From: Algibacter sp. L3A6
GTDB taxonomy: Bacteria > Bacteroidota > Bacteroidia > Flavobacteriales > Flavobacteriaceae
Assembly (NCBI RefSeq): GCF_009796825.1
Contig: NZ_CP047030.1
Location: 1,215,501 to 1,279,500, forward strand
DNA length: 64,000 bases
Direction of reading: 5' to 3'
Part shown: positions 37,512 through 45,480 of the stretch, piece by piece
Numbering within the stretch: the first letter of the stretch is position 1
Layout of the letters: every line of letters starts with the position of its first letter
Position numbers and translations under genes: made by a program
Notes under the pieces: generated by a model
What the model was told of the DNA's origin: nothing
The model's database searches: none
What the model saw: the letters and a program-made list of their open reading frames with translations, nothing else

Positions 37512-38276
37512 CTAACGAAATAACATTATAAGCCCGCCAATAGCAGTAGATGTAAGAATAAAATTACGATAATTAGCATTTGATATGCGTTTTACTAAAT
37601 AAGTGCCTGTAAAAAAACCTATAATCACAACTGGAATTAAAGTAAAATTTAAAACTAAGGTCTGTTTTGTTACTGTACCCCAGACAAAAATATGAAAAGG
37701 AAGTTTAAACACATTAATTATAAAAAACAACCAAGCAGCTGTGCCAATAAACTCGTTTTTTGGAAAACGCATGGCAAGAAAATAAATATTTGAAACTGGT
37801 CCGGCCAAATTCCCGATCATAGTTGTAAAACCCGCTAAAAACCCTGTTGTTTTAGAAAACCATTTATTGGTAGGAATAGTATCTGATTTTTTACGCTCGG
37901 TATAAATCATAATTAAAACCGAACCTATTATAATGATAGCCATAAGCCGTTTAAAAACCAATTCGGAAATATCGTTACCCACCCATACACCAACTAGCAC
38001 ACCAACAATCATCCATGGAATTAGCTTTTTAATAATATCCCATTGTGCATGCCGATTATAATAAATTACAGCAAAAATATCGGCACAAATAAGCATGGGT
38101 AACAAAACACCTGTCGATGCTTTTTCGCCAAAAACAAAGGCTAGCATAACCACAATAATAATGCCGATGCCTTTTATCCCAGATTTAGACATACCAAGTA
38201 AAAACACAGCAAAACCAATGGCTAACCATTGTAATGCAGATAAACTATAATCCTGAATAATTTCTAGGTAAGTCAA
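37512..38276 (-). CDS. TSUP (TauE/SafE) family permease
   Basis: 254 residues with 7-8 predicted membrane helices and no signal peptide. The two-fold TSUP pattern is visible: AVFLLGMSKSGIKGIGIIIV near the start and GFLAGFTTMIGNLAGPVSNIYF in the middle. Family members export sulfite, sulfoacetate or other organosulfur anions, or take up related compounds; the substrate is not defined. The nearest genes give no sulfur context. Confidence 0.85.
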   Translation of the reverse strand: MTYLEIIQDYSLSALQWLAIGFAVFLLGMSKSGIKGIGIIIVVMLAFVFGEKASTGVLLPMLICADIFAVIYYNRHAQWDIIKKLIPWMIVGVLVGVWVGNDISELVFKRLMAIIIIGSVLIMIYTERKKSDTIPTNKWFSKTTGFLAGFTTMIGNLAGPVSNIYFLAMRFPKNEFIGTAAWLFFIINVFKLPFHIFVWGTVTKQTLVLNFTLIPVVIIGFFTGTYLVKRISNANYRNFILTSTAIGGLIMLFR

Positions 38277-38308
38277 TTAAATTGAAGTTGTTTTGTTGTG
38301 CTAGCAAT

Positions 38309-38692
38309 TTACAAAAAAGCACTATCGTTAGGCTCCCATAGCTCAACTTTATTACCATCGTTATCTAAAATCCAGCCGAACTTTCCGTACTCGTATTCTT
38401 CAACTTCACCAACAATAGTAACCCCTTCTTCTTTTAAAACTTTAAGTAATTCGTGCAAATTTTCTACACGATAATTAAACATAAAATCTTTTTTAGAAGG
38501 CTCGTAGTATTTTGTATCCTCCGGAAAAGGACTCCATTGTGTAGAACAATCTTTTCCTTCTTTATCTTTCCACCAAAACGTGCTACCATAATCGTCGGTA
38601 TTAAAACCTAAATGCTTTTTGTACCAATCTTTTGATGCTTTTGGATCTTTTGTTTTAAAAAACAAACCACCTATTCCTGTTACTCTTTTCAT
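38309..38692 (-). CDS. VOC/glyoxalase-like protein
   Basis: 127 residues from the ATG at 38692 (MKRVTGIGGLFFKTKDPKAS), chosen because the VOC domain begins there and a longer start would overlap the neighbouring gene by 37 bases. It has one beta-alpha-beta-beta-beta unit (KDWYKKHLGFNTDDYGSTFWW) and ends YGKFGWILDNDGNKVELWEP with a likely metal-ligand glutamate. Substrate unknown. Confidence 0.82.
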   Translation of the reverse strand: MKRVTGIGGLFFKTKDPKASKDWYKKHLGFNTDDYGSTFWWKDKEGKDCSTQWSPFPEDTKYYEPSKKDFMFNYRVENLHELLKVLKEEGVTIVGEVEEYEYGKFGWILDNDGNKVELWEPNDSAFL

Positions 38693-38724
38693 AGCCTTAT
38701 TTTTTTCTTCGGAAGAAAGTATTA

Positions 38725-39180
38725 TCATTTTTTTATTGAATCTTCGTAAATTTCGATCCATTCTTGCGCCGTCACTTTTGCTGTTAACTCACCAATAAGC
38801 TCAAATGGAATATCTTCCATTTTTTTAAAACGCACACAACTTTTACCCATATCGAGTTTATACTTACAGCGTTTTGAATACTCGGTAACAAACCAATCCA
38901 TAAGATCGGGCTTGGCATAAAGCACCATACTGTATACGGCTATAAAGTTTTTTTGATTTGCTAAATTCATGAATGGCAGGGGTAATTTAGTATCACAATG
39001 ATAACCGCTAGGATAAACCGTATGTGGAATTACATAACCCAACATACCATAACTTATAACTTCTACAACGCCTTTTGGTAAATTATCTAGTATTTGCTCG
39101 CGCAACTTATTTACGGCTACTTTCCGATCTTCGGGTAACGCATTTAAGTACTCAGTAACGGTTGTAGCTTTAGTTGGCAT
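38725..39180 (-). CDS. DUF1801 (YdhG-like) protein
   Basis: 151 residues beginning MPTKATTVTEYLNALPEDRK, with VISYGMLGYV, KNFIAVYSMV and CVRFKKMEDIPFELIGELT. This is the DUF1801/YdhG fold, a small single-domain family of unknown function related to iron-chaperone-like proteins. It lies 32 bases upstream of the VOC gene and is probably in one unit with it. Confidence 0.8.
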   Translation of the reverse strand: MPTKATTVTEYLNALPEDRKVAVNKLREQILDNLPKGVVEVISYGMLGYVIPHTVYPSGYHCDTKLPLPFMNLANQKNFIAVYSMVLYAKPDLMDWFVTEYSKRCKYKLDMGKSCVRFKKMEDIPFELIGELTAKVTAQEWIEIYEDSIKK

Positions 39181-39204
39181 ACTTTTTATTTTGAAAACAT
39201 AAAG

Positions 39205-40140
39205 TTAACAAAATTTAGCTAGAACCTTATCTACTATAGTTTGTGCTAGTTTTTCTTTACTTTCTATAGTCCAGCCAGCAACATGCGGTGTTAAGAGCAC
39301 GTTTTCGGAATCTATTAAATATTGAAAGGCTTCGGGCATGCTACTTGAAAATAAATTCTCGAAAGATGCTTTTTCGTATTCTAAAACATCGAGTCCGGCA
39401 CCTAGAATTTTTTCAGATTTTAAAGCGTTCATTAAATCGGTAGTTACTACACTTTTTCCGCGTGCTGTATTTATTAGCCAGAATGGTTTTTTAACAGCAT
39501 TGATAAACTCGGCGTTTATCATGTTTACCGTAAGTGGTGTTTGCGGCGTATGTAGGCTTACTACATCTACTTTTTCTTGAAACTCCGCTAATGTTACTTG
39601 TTTTGCATTTGCATCGCCTACATTGGCTTTTATGTCGTAACACAGCACTTCTACATCGAAACCACGTAATTTTTTAGCAAAAGCTTTCCCCATATTTCCG
39701 TACCCTATTAACCCAACAGTTTTTCCGTCGAGCTCGATACCTCTATTGGCTTCGCGAAGCCATTTGCCTTGGCGTACTTCGGCATCGGCTTTGTTTAGTT
39801 TATTAAATAACGAAAGCAACATACCTAAACTATGCTCGCCTACGGCATTACGGTTTCCTTCGGGTGCGGAAACTAGATACACACCTTTTTGTTCGGCATA
39901 ATCGCAATCTATATTTTCTAAGCCCGCACCTACTCTACCTATAAATTTAAGATTTGTAGCGGCATCTAAAAATTGCTTGTCGATGGTGAAACGGCTACGC
40001 AAAACAATACCATCATATTCACCAATTTTGGTTTCTATTTCAGGTTTTGTAGAAGTATAATCTTCGTGATTTGTGAAGCCTGCTTGCGCTAATTGCTCAA
40101 TTAATAATTCGTGGTTTGTATCGAGGTGTAGAATTTTCAT
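39205..40140 (-). CDS. D-2-hydroxyacid dehydrogenase (PGDH-like)
   Basis: 311 residues. The NAD-binding GLIGYGNMGKAFAKKLRGF, the substrate-side GRVGAGLENID, the catalytic NTARGKSVV arginine and LTPHVAGWTIES histidine define the family. It is shorter than full 3-phosphoglycerate dehydrogenases and lacks a C-terminal ACT domain, so serine synthesis or another 2-hydroxyacid are both possible. It starts 24 bases before the DUF1801 gene end. No serC is adjacent. Confidence 0.85.
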   Translation of the reverse strand: MKILHLDTNHELLIEQLAQAGFTNHEDYTSTKPEIETKIGEYDGIVLRSRFTIDKQFLDAATNLKFIGRVGAGLENIDCDYAEQKGVYLVSAPEGNRNAVGEHSLGMLLSLFNKLNKADAEVRQGKWLREANRGIELDGKTVGLIGYGNMGKAFAKKLRGFDVEVLCYDIKANVGDANAKQVTLAEFQEKVDVVSLHTPQTPLTVNMINAEFINAVKKPFWLINTARGKSVVTTDLMNALKSEKILGAGLDVLEYEKASFENLFSSSMPEAFQYLIDSENVLLTPHVAGWTIESKEKLAQTIVDKVLAKFC

Positions 40141-40192
40141 GAGATAAATTTATAATATTTTAATGACTAACCTTTAAGGTTTAGCCGAATTT

Positions 40193-40293
40193 GCGTTAGG
40201 GATTGAACGGCCTGTTTGAGCTCTTTTTGTGTTGTTGCACCTATTGCAACACAAAAAAGCGAGTAGTGAAAGCCCGACCCTTGGGTAACGCCC
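40193..40293 (+). repeat. Dispersed palindromic intergenic element, copy B
   Basis: Begins GCGTTAGGGAT and ends GACCCTTGGGTAACGCCC, so the ends pair as GCGTTA/TAACGC. Inside is a perfect 11-bp hairpin TTTTTGTGTTG / CAACACAAAAA, then GTAGTGAAAGCCC. It shares its ends and the GTAGTGAAA(A)GCCC core with the copy at 21118-21215, but the inner sequence differs. It lies between the dehydrogenase start and the dgt end, with no open frame of note. Confidence 0.65.
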
Positions 40294-40304
40294 AAACTAT
40301 GGTT

Positions 40305-41645
40305 TTAAAATCCGATTCCTTTTATTTTTTTGTATTCTAAAATGGCTTTACTATCGGACAGCAAGGACACATAATAACACACGCTAGATAATCGTTTATA
40401 TAGACTTGCGCTGGTAGTATTGATGTTTTTTGGCAGGCTTTTTAGTATGAGTTTATCGTAATTTGATGCCGTGTTGTTAAACCCATTGTTTACCGCTGTG
40501 GCGTAGGTGTTTAGTAACGTGTTTATAACGCCGTAACCCGCGATTTCCTTATCTATGACTTCGGTAGATTGGTAAACGTTATCGATACTTATTTTTATAA
40601 TATCGTTTATTTGGGCTTCGTATTGACTTTTATCGAGCAATCCGGTATCGAAAGTGCCATTTAAAATAGCTTCTTCGTTATCCATAAAAATATCTACAGC
40701 TTCGTTTATTAGCGAGCCAATAGACAGTGCACGTAGGTAACCTATGCGATCTTCTTTGGTGGAAAGGGCATAGTAATTTTCGGGTCTTATATTATTACGA
40801 ATAATTTTTGAAAGGTATTCTAACGCATATTCTTCTTGAATAAGCCCAAGGTTGATACCATCTTCAAAATCGATTATGGTGTAACAAATATCATCGGCTG
40901 CTTCTACTAAAAAAGCTAATGGATGGCGCGAATAACTTAGGTCGGTTTCACTTCGTTTTATTAAACCAAGTTCGCTTGCGACATCTTGAAAGGCTTCTTT
41001 TTCACTTTGGAAAAAACCGTATTTTTTATCGGCTATATGTTTTGATGGCTTTTTAGGCAAGGACTCTTTTGGGTATTTCATGAAAGCACCAAGTGTGGCG
41101 TAACATAATCTTAATCCGCCAAGGCGTCCTGCGCGATCTTCGGTTAAAATTTTGAATCCGTTAGCGTTACCTTCAAAATCGCAAAGGTCTTGATATTCTT
41201 TATCTGTTAACTGGCTTCGGAAATTTTTACCCGCTCCTGTTATAAAAAATTCTCCTATTGCTTTTTCTCCTGAATGTCCGAATGGTGGGTTGCCAATATC
41301 GTGCGCCAAAGCTGCCGCAGCAACAATAGCACCAAAATCGTTAGCTTGATACCCCAATGAACTTTGTAAATGCGGGTGTTTTTCTAATAGTTTTTTACCA
41401 ACCAAACGACCAAGTGATCTACCAACAACACTTACTTCTAAACTGTGGGTTAATCTGGTGTGTACAAAATCCGTTTCGGATAATGGAATGACCTGAGTTT
41501 TATCTTGTAAACTTCTAAATTCTGATGAAAAAATAACACGATCGTAATCGACCTCGAAGCCTAAACGGGTTTCGTCTTGCTCTTTTCTAATACGTTTATT
41601 GGTGTCGCCAAAGCGCTTTAAGGATAGTAATTGCTCCCAGTTCAT
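40305..41645 (-). CDS. dgt: Deoxyguanosinetriphosphate triphosphohydrolase
   Basis: 446 residues of the HD superfamily. The N-terminal RVIFSSEFRSLQDKTQV, HTRLTHSLEVSVVGRSLG and the metal-binding AALAHDIGNPPFGHSGE are characteristic of dNTP triphosphohydrolases. It splits dGTP (possibly other dNTPs) to the nucleoside and triphosphate and tunes dNTP pools. It ends 12 bases beside repeat copy B. Upstream it shares its intergenic region with the repeat-box promoter of the next gene. Confidence 0.93.
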   Translation of the reverse strand: MNWEQLLSLKRFGDTNKRIRKEQDETRLGFEVDYDRVIFSSEFRSLQDKTQVIPLSETDFVHTRLTHSLEVSVVGRSLGRLVGKKLLEKHPHLQSSLGYQANDFGAIVAAAALAHDIGNPPFGHSGEKAIGEFFITGAGKNFRSQLTDKEYQDLCDFEGNANGFKILTEDRAGRLGGLRLCYATLGAFMKYPKESLPKKPSKHIADKKYGFFQSEKEAFQDVASELGLIKRSETDLSYSRHPLAFLVEAADDICYTIIDFEDGINLGLIQEEYALEYLSKIIRNNIRPENYYALSTKEDRIGYLRALSIGSLINEAVDIFMDNEEAILNGTFDTGLLDKSQYEAQINDIIKISIDNVYQSTEVIDKEIAGYGVINTLLNTYATAVNNGFNNTASNYDKLILKSLPKNINTTSASLYKRLSSVCYYVSLLSDSKAILEYKKIKGIGF

Positions 41646-41705
41646 GGTAAAAATTTATGTGCAGGCAAGATAACATTTCCTATTAAAACATAAATAAAAA
41701 TTCGC

Positions 41706-41783
41706 TTAACATTACCGTAACGTTTTAATTACTGTTGTTTAATAATTACGTAACCTTAAAATTACGTTTATGCCTTTATTTTG
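41706..41783 (+). promoter_or_regulatory. Pho-box-like array and -7 element for the 41814 gene
   Basis: Six 7-bp boxes on an exact 11-bp period: TTAACAT (41706), GTAACGT (41717), ATTACTG (41728), TTAATAA (41739), GTAACCT (41750) and ATTACGT (41761). The last box starts 19 bases before TTTG of the -7 element TTATTTTG (41776-41783). The layout matches direct-repeat sites of PhoB/PhoP-type regulators. Confidence 0.7.
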
Positions 41784-41813
41784 CAGAGCAAAATATATTT
41801 ATCAAAATAATTA

Positions 41814-42206
41814 ATGAAACATCTTTTTTTAATATTCGCTTTTTTATCATCGGCCACTATGTTCGCTCAAGATGGTGCAACTATTACAGGTAACGTGCTA
41901 GACTTAGAGGCTAACAATACTCCTTTAGAAATGGCTCGCGTATCTATTAAAGAAACGGGAGATAAAACAATATCGGATCAAGAAGGTAATTTTACACTTA
42001 AAGGCTTAAACCCTGGCACATATACCGTATCACTAAGCTTCGTGGGTTACGAAACTAAAACTATAGAAGTTAACGTCGCTGCTAACCGTACTACACAAAT
42101 TAAAGAATCGCTAGGCGCTAACAGTTTATCTTTAGATGCTTTAATGCTAACCTTAGCAAGCTCGGACAAAAATGAAACGGCTACAATTACTACTGCTAGT
42201 AACTAA
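41814..42206 (+). CDS. Secreted stand-alone carboxypeptidase-like regulatory domain protein
   Basis: 130 residues with a signal peptide (MKHLFLIFAFLSSATMFAQ) and one CarboxypepD_reg-like beta domain (about 22-105: ITGNVLDLEANNTPLEMARV, DQEGNFTLKGLNPGTYTVSLSF). It resembles the N-terminus of the TonB-dependent receptor encoded next, and even its tail (LSLDALMLTLASSDKNET) parallels the receptor's linker, but no plug or barrel follows. It could be a truncated receptor relic or a genuine small periplasmic partner. The intact frame, strong upstream boxes and its own terminator favour a functional gene. Confidence 0.75.
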   Translation: MKHLFLIFAFLSSATMFAQDGATITGNVLDLEANNTPLEMARVSIKETGDKTISDQEGNFTLKGLNPGTYTVSLSFVGYETKTIEVNVAANRTTQIKESLGANSLSLDALMLTLASSDKNETATITTASN

Positions 42207-42229
42207 AACGTTTTACTCACTATATAAAA

Positions 42230-42262
42230 AAAACAGCCTTCGTTTAACGGATGCTGTTTTTT
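42230..42262 (+). terminator. Intrinsic terminator
   Basis: A stem AAAACAGC-TTCG / CGGAT-GCTGTTTT with one mismatch and a TTTAA loop, followed by an eight-T run, 23 bases past the stop of the small secreted protein. Confidence 0.8.
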
Positions 42263-42372
42263 TTATGGGTAATTCTAAATTATTAAACAAGACTTATTTT
42301 ACTACTCTCTTTACAAACGTATTTTTTAATGTTAACTGAATGTAAACGATATTAAAGAATACGGCTTTTCAA

Positions 42373-42450
42373 TTAACATTTATCTAACACTTTTATTACA
42401 GTTATTTAATCCATAGGTAACGTTTAGTTTTTAAACCGTTGGTTTCTTTG
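42373..42450 (+). promoter_or_regulatory. Pho-box-like array and -7 element for the TonB-dependent receptor
   Basis: Five boxes on an 11-bp period: TTAACAT (42373), CTAACAC (42384), ATTACAG (42395), TTAATCC (42406) and GTAACGT (42417). The last starts 30 bases before TTTG of the -7 element TTTCTTTG (42443-42450). The order and type of boxes match the array at 41706 position by position, although the transcribed regions differ. Confidence 0.72.
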
Positions 42451-42476
42451 CAACGACAAAAAAATAGATTATAATA

Positions 42477-45215
42477 ATGAAAAAATTAATACTAGTACTT
42501 ACGCTTTTAATAACTGCGTTTTCTTTTGCTCAGACAGGATCTATAGTAGGAAAGCTAACAGATAAGGAGTACAACAACGAACCTTTAGCATTTGCCAATG
42601 TAATTATTAAAGGGACAACCACAGGTACAACATCGGACTTTGATGGTTTTTATGCTTTAAACAATTTAGAAGCCAAAGCTTATACCATAATAGTAAGTTT
42701 TGTTGGGTACGAAACTCAAGAAATACCTGTTACTGTAGTTGCAGGACAAGAACTAAAACTTAATGTAGTAATGAGTGCAAGTGCTGCCTCTTTAGACGAA
42801 GTTGTTATTACAACTACAACACGAAGAGCAAGTGAAACAGCACTGTTATTAGAACAGAAAAAAGCCGTTGTAATAAAAGAAAGTATTGGAGCAGAACGCT
42901 TATCTAAAATTGGTGTTTCTGATGCTGCTGTTGCAACTACTAAAATAGCAGGAGTTTCTAAAAGTGAAGGTTCTGGAGATATTTACATTAGAGGTCTAGG
43001 TGACAGATACTTATCTACAACCATGAACGGTTTACCAATACCTTCTGATGATGTAAACAACAAAAACATAAACCTTAACTTGTTTTCAACTAACATTATT
43101 GAAAATGTTGGAATCAGCAAAACATATTCTACGTCTAGCTACGCAGACCAAACTTCGGGTAATGTTGATATTACTTCAAAAGGATATTCTAAAAAAGGAG
43201 CTTCTGTTAGTTTAAGCTCTGGTTACAACACCAATGTATTAGGTTTAGACGGCGGTTTTAAAAGAAGTGTTGCCACAGAAGATGCGACTTTAGGATTTCA
43301 TAAAAAAGAATACGCACTTGTAGATTTAATTACAAGACAAAGTTGGGACCCACTTAAACAAAAAAGTACTGGAAATTACGGAATTTCACTTTCTGGTGGT
43401 CAAAAATTTGAAGTATTTGGAAAAGAACTTAAAGTATTTGTTGCGGGTTCTCACTCTAAATCTTCAGAATACCAAGAAGGTCTTTTTAGAAGTTACAGAT
43501 CGAATATCTTAGATAATGAATTTACAGACACCGAATCTTTTACTACTAAAACAAACACAACAGGTTATGTTAATTTAGGATTAAAACTAAATGATGACCA
43601 TAGACTTAAAATTAGCAGCTTATCTGTTAATACAAGTAATGATAATGTTTACGAGCAAGGTAGAAATGGTGAAGGTTATGTTTTTGATCAAGATCCACAA
43701 GAAGATGGCGCTTTTGTAAGAGACCAAAACTTTAAACAAACTATTTTATTAGTAAACCAAATTGAAGGTTCTCACCAAATTAAAGAAAACAACAAACTAA
43801 CTTGGGCTGCTGGTTACAACTACGTATTAGCACAAGAACCTAATAGAGTTAGAAATGAGGCTAATATTTTAGATGAAAACACGGTGCAATATGCTCACGT
43901 TGGTGATTTTCAACAAAGAAAGTCTAACCAGAAAATTGAGGATACAGAATACAACGCCTATATTAACGACGCCATTTCTTTTGGAACGTTAGATGAAGAT
44001 GATAACCACCCATTTAAATTAAACTTCGGTGCAAACTTCCGTCAAAAAGACAGAGTATTTAGCTCATTGTTTATTGGCGTTAGAGCAAGAGGTTTTCAAG
44101 TACCATCTGTAGATCAGTTTTCTGAAACGTTTACTACAGAAAATTTTGAAAACGGCTTAGTTTTAAGAGAAAGAGAAGCCGATAGATACGATGCCGATTT
44201 AAATGCTATGGCTGGTTATGCAAATTTAGATTTCCATTTAGGTGAAAAACTTTCAGGTAATGCTGGTGTACGTTTTGAGCGTGATGAAATCAATGTACTT
44301 TGGGATGTTGCCAACTACGTTGGTCGTGTTGGTTCTATTAAAAAAGAATACTCTAAATTATACCCAAGTTTAAACTTAAAATACGACTTAAACGATAAAC
44401 ACTCTATTCGTTTTGCTTCTAGTTTAACGCAAACCTTACCAGAATTTAAAGAATTGGCTCCTTTCGAATATGTATCACCAACAGGTCGTGTAACAAGAGG
44501 TGATCCAGATTTAGAAAAATCGGATGTTTTTAATGTTGATTTCAAATACGAATTTTTCCCTTCAAAAGGACAATTAATTTCTGCTACAGCATTTTACAAA
44601 GACATTAAAAACCCAATTAACTTAGCACAAACTAGAGGTTCTTCAGGTATATTTGAATATGCGAACACAGGAGACAACGCTAATATTTTTGGTTTTGAAT
44701 TTGAAACAAGAATTGAACTTCTTAAAAATGAAGATGAAGAAAGTCTTTTAGATTTTAATACCAACATTACTAAAATGTGGTTTAATCAAGATTTATTAGA
44801 AGATTTTCAATACAAAGGCATCACAGAATCTGATTTACAAGGTGCTTCAGATTTAATCTTAAACAGTTCTTTAAGCTATAACAGTAAAACAGAAAAAGAG
44901 TTTAATGCTACATTAACAGGAAACTACTCTTCAGATAAAGTATTCGCTTTAGGATCGCCAGAAGATTTTAGTAATAGTGCCGTACTTTACAATGATGAAA
45001 TTATTGAAAAAGGATTTTTTACTCTAGATTTCGTTGTAAGTAAAATGCTAACTGAAAAATTACAAATTAAATTAGTTGGTAGAAACTTACTAAACCCAGA
45101 TATTCAACAAACGCAATTAGTAAGAAATATTAATACAAGTGTTGAAACTGACGAAGTGGTTCTTTCTTATAAAAAAGGAGCTCAATTAAACCTAAGCTTA
45201 AAATACGATTTTTAA
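42477..45215 (+). CDS. TonB-dependent outer-membrane receptor with carboxypeptidase-like domain
   Basis: 912 residues. Signal peptide (about 1-19), CarboxypepD_reg-like domain (about 21-105), plug (about 120-240, with GSGDIYIRGLGDRYLSTTMNGLP and SGNVDITSKGYSK) and a long beta-barrel ending KKGAQLNLSLKYDF. It imports a ligand across the outer membrane using TonB energy. There is no SusD partner downstream; instead a beta-rich lipoprotein follows with its own promoter. With a Pho-box-like promoter and phosphate genes downstream, the ligand may be a phosphorus compound; this is inference. Confidence 0.92.
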   Translation: MKKLILVLTLLITAFSFAQTGSIVGKLTDKEYNNEPLAFANVIIKGTTTGTTSDFDGFYALNNLEAKAYTIIVSFVGYETQEIPVTVVAGQELKLNVVMSASAASLDEVVITTTTRRASETALLLEQKKAVVIKESIGAERLSKIGVSDAAVATTKIAGVSKSEGSGDIYIRGLGDRYLSTTMNGLPIPSDDVNNKNINLNLFSTNIIENVGISKTYSTSSYADQTSGNVDITSKGYSKKGASVSLSSGYNTNVLGLDGGFKRSVATEDATLGFHKKEYALVDLITRQSWDPLKQKSTGNYGISLSGGQKFEVFGKELKVFVAGSHSKSSEYQEGLFRSYRSNILDNEFTDTESFTTKTNTTGYVNLGLKLNDDHRLKISSLSVNTSNDNVYEQGRNGEGYVFDQDPQEDGAFVRDQNFKQTILLVNQIEGSHQIKENNKLTWAAGYNYVLAQEPNRVRNEANILDENTVQYAHVGDFQQRKSNQKIEDTEYNAYINDAISFGTLDEDDNHPFKLNFGANFRQKDRVFSSLFIGVRARGFQVPSVDQFSETFTTENFENGLVLREREADRYDADLNAMAGYANLDFHLGEKLSGNAGVRFERDEINVLWDVANYVGRVGSIKKEYSKLYPSLNLKYDLNDKHSIRFASSLTQTLPEFKELAPFEYVSPTGRVTRGDPDLEKSDVFNVDFKYEFFPSKGQLISATAFYKDIKNPINLAQTRGSSGIFEYANTGDNANIFGFEFETRIELLKNEDEESLLDFNTNITKMWFNQDLLEDFQYKGITESDLQGASDLILNSSLSYNSKTEKEFNATLTGNYSSDKVFALGSPEDFSNSAVLYNDEIIEKGFFTLDFVVSKMLTEKLQIKLVGRNLLNPDIQQTQLVRNINTSVETDEVVLSYKKGAQLNLSLKYDF

Positions 45216-45276
45216 TTCTAAACGAGAATCTATTTAAAACCTTCTAAACCTGTAAAATGGTTTTAAAATTATAAAA

Positions 45277-45314
45277 ACAAACCTCAATACAATGTATTGA
45301 GGTTTGTTTGTTTA
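45277..45314 (+). terminator. Intrinsic terminator after the receptor gene
   Basis: A 14-bp perfect stem ACAAACCTCAATAC / GTATTGAGGTTTGT with a 3-base loop and a following T-rich tract. Confidence 0.82.
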
Positions 45315-45342
45315 TATACTCTTCTTAAGTTACAATTAACTA

Positions 45343-45440
45343 TTAACACTCGCTTAACATAAGTACATATTTAGCGAGTTAAAGGTAACTTATGCTTAAT
45401 ATTTAATTAAACAGTAAGCAACATAAATCCACTTAATTTG
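45343..45440 (+). promoter_or_regulatory. Pho-box-like arrays and -7 element for the lipoprotein gene
   Basis: Proximal array: GTAACTT (45385), TTAATAT (45396), TTAAACA (45407) and GCAACAT (45418), 11 bp apart, the last starting 19 bases before TTTG of TTAATTTG (45433-45440). A separate upstream pair, TTAACAC (45343) and TTAACAT (45354), is also 11 bp apart but out of phase with the proximal set. Confidence 0.65.
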
Positions 45441-45480
45441 CAGAATAAACATACACAATAAACCAAAATTAAAAATAAAA

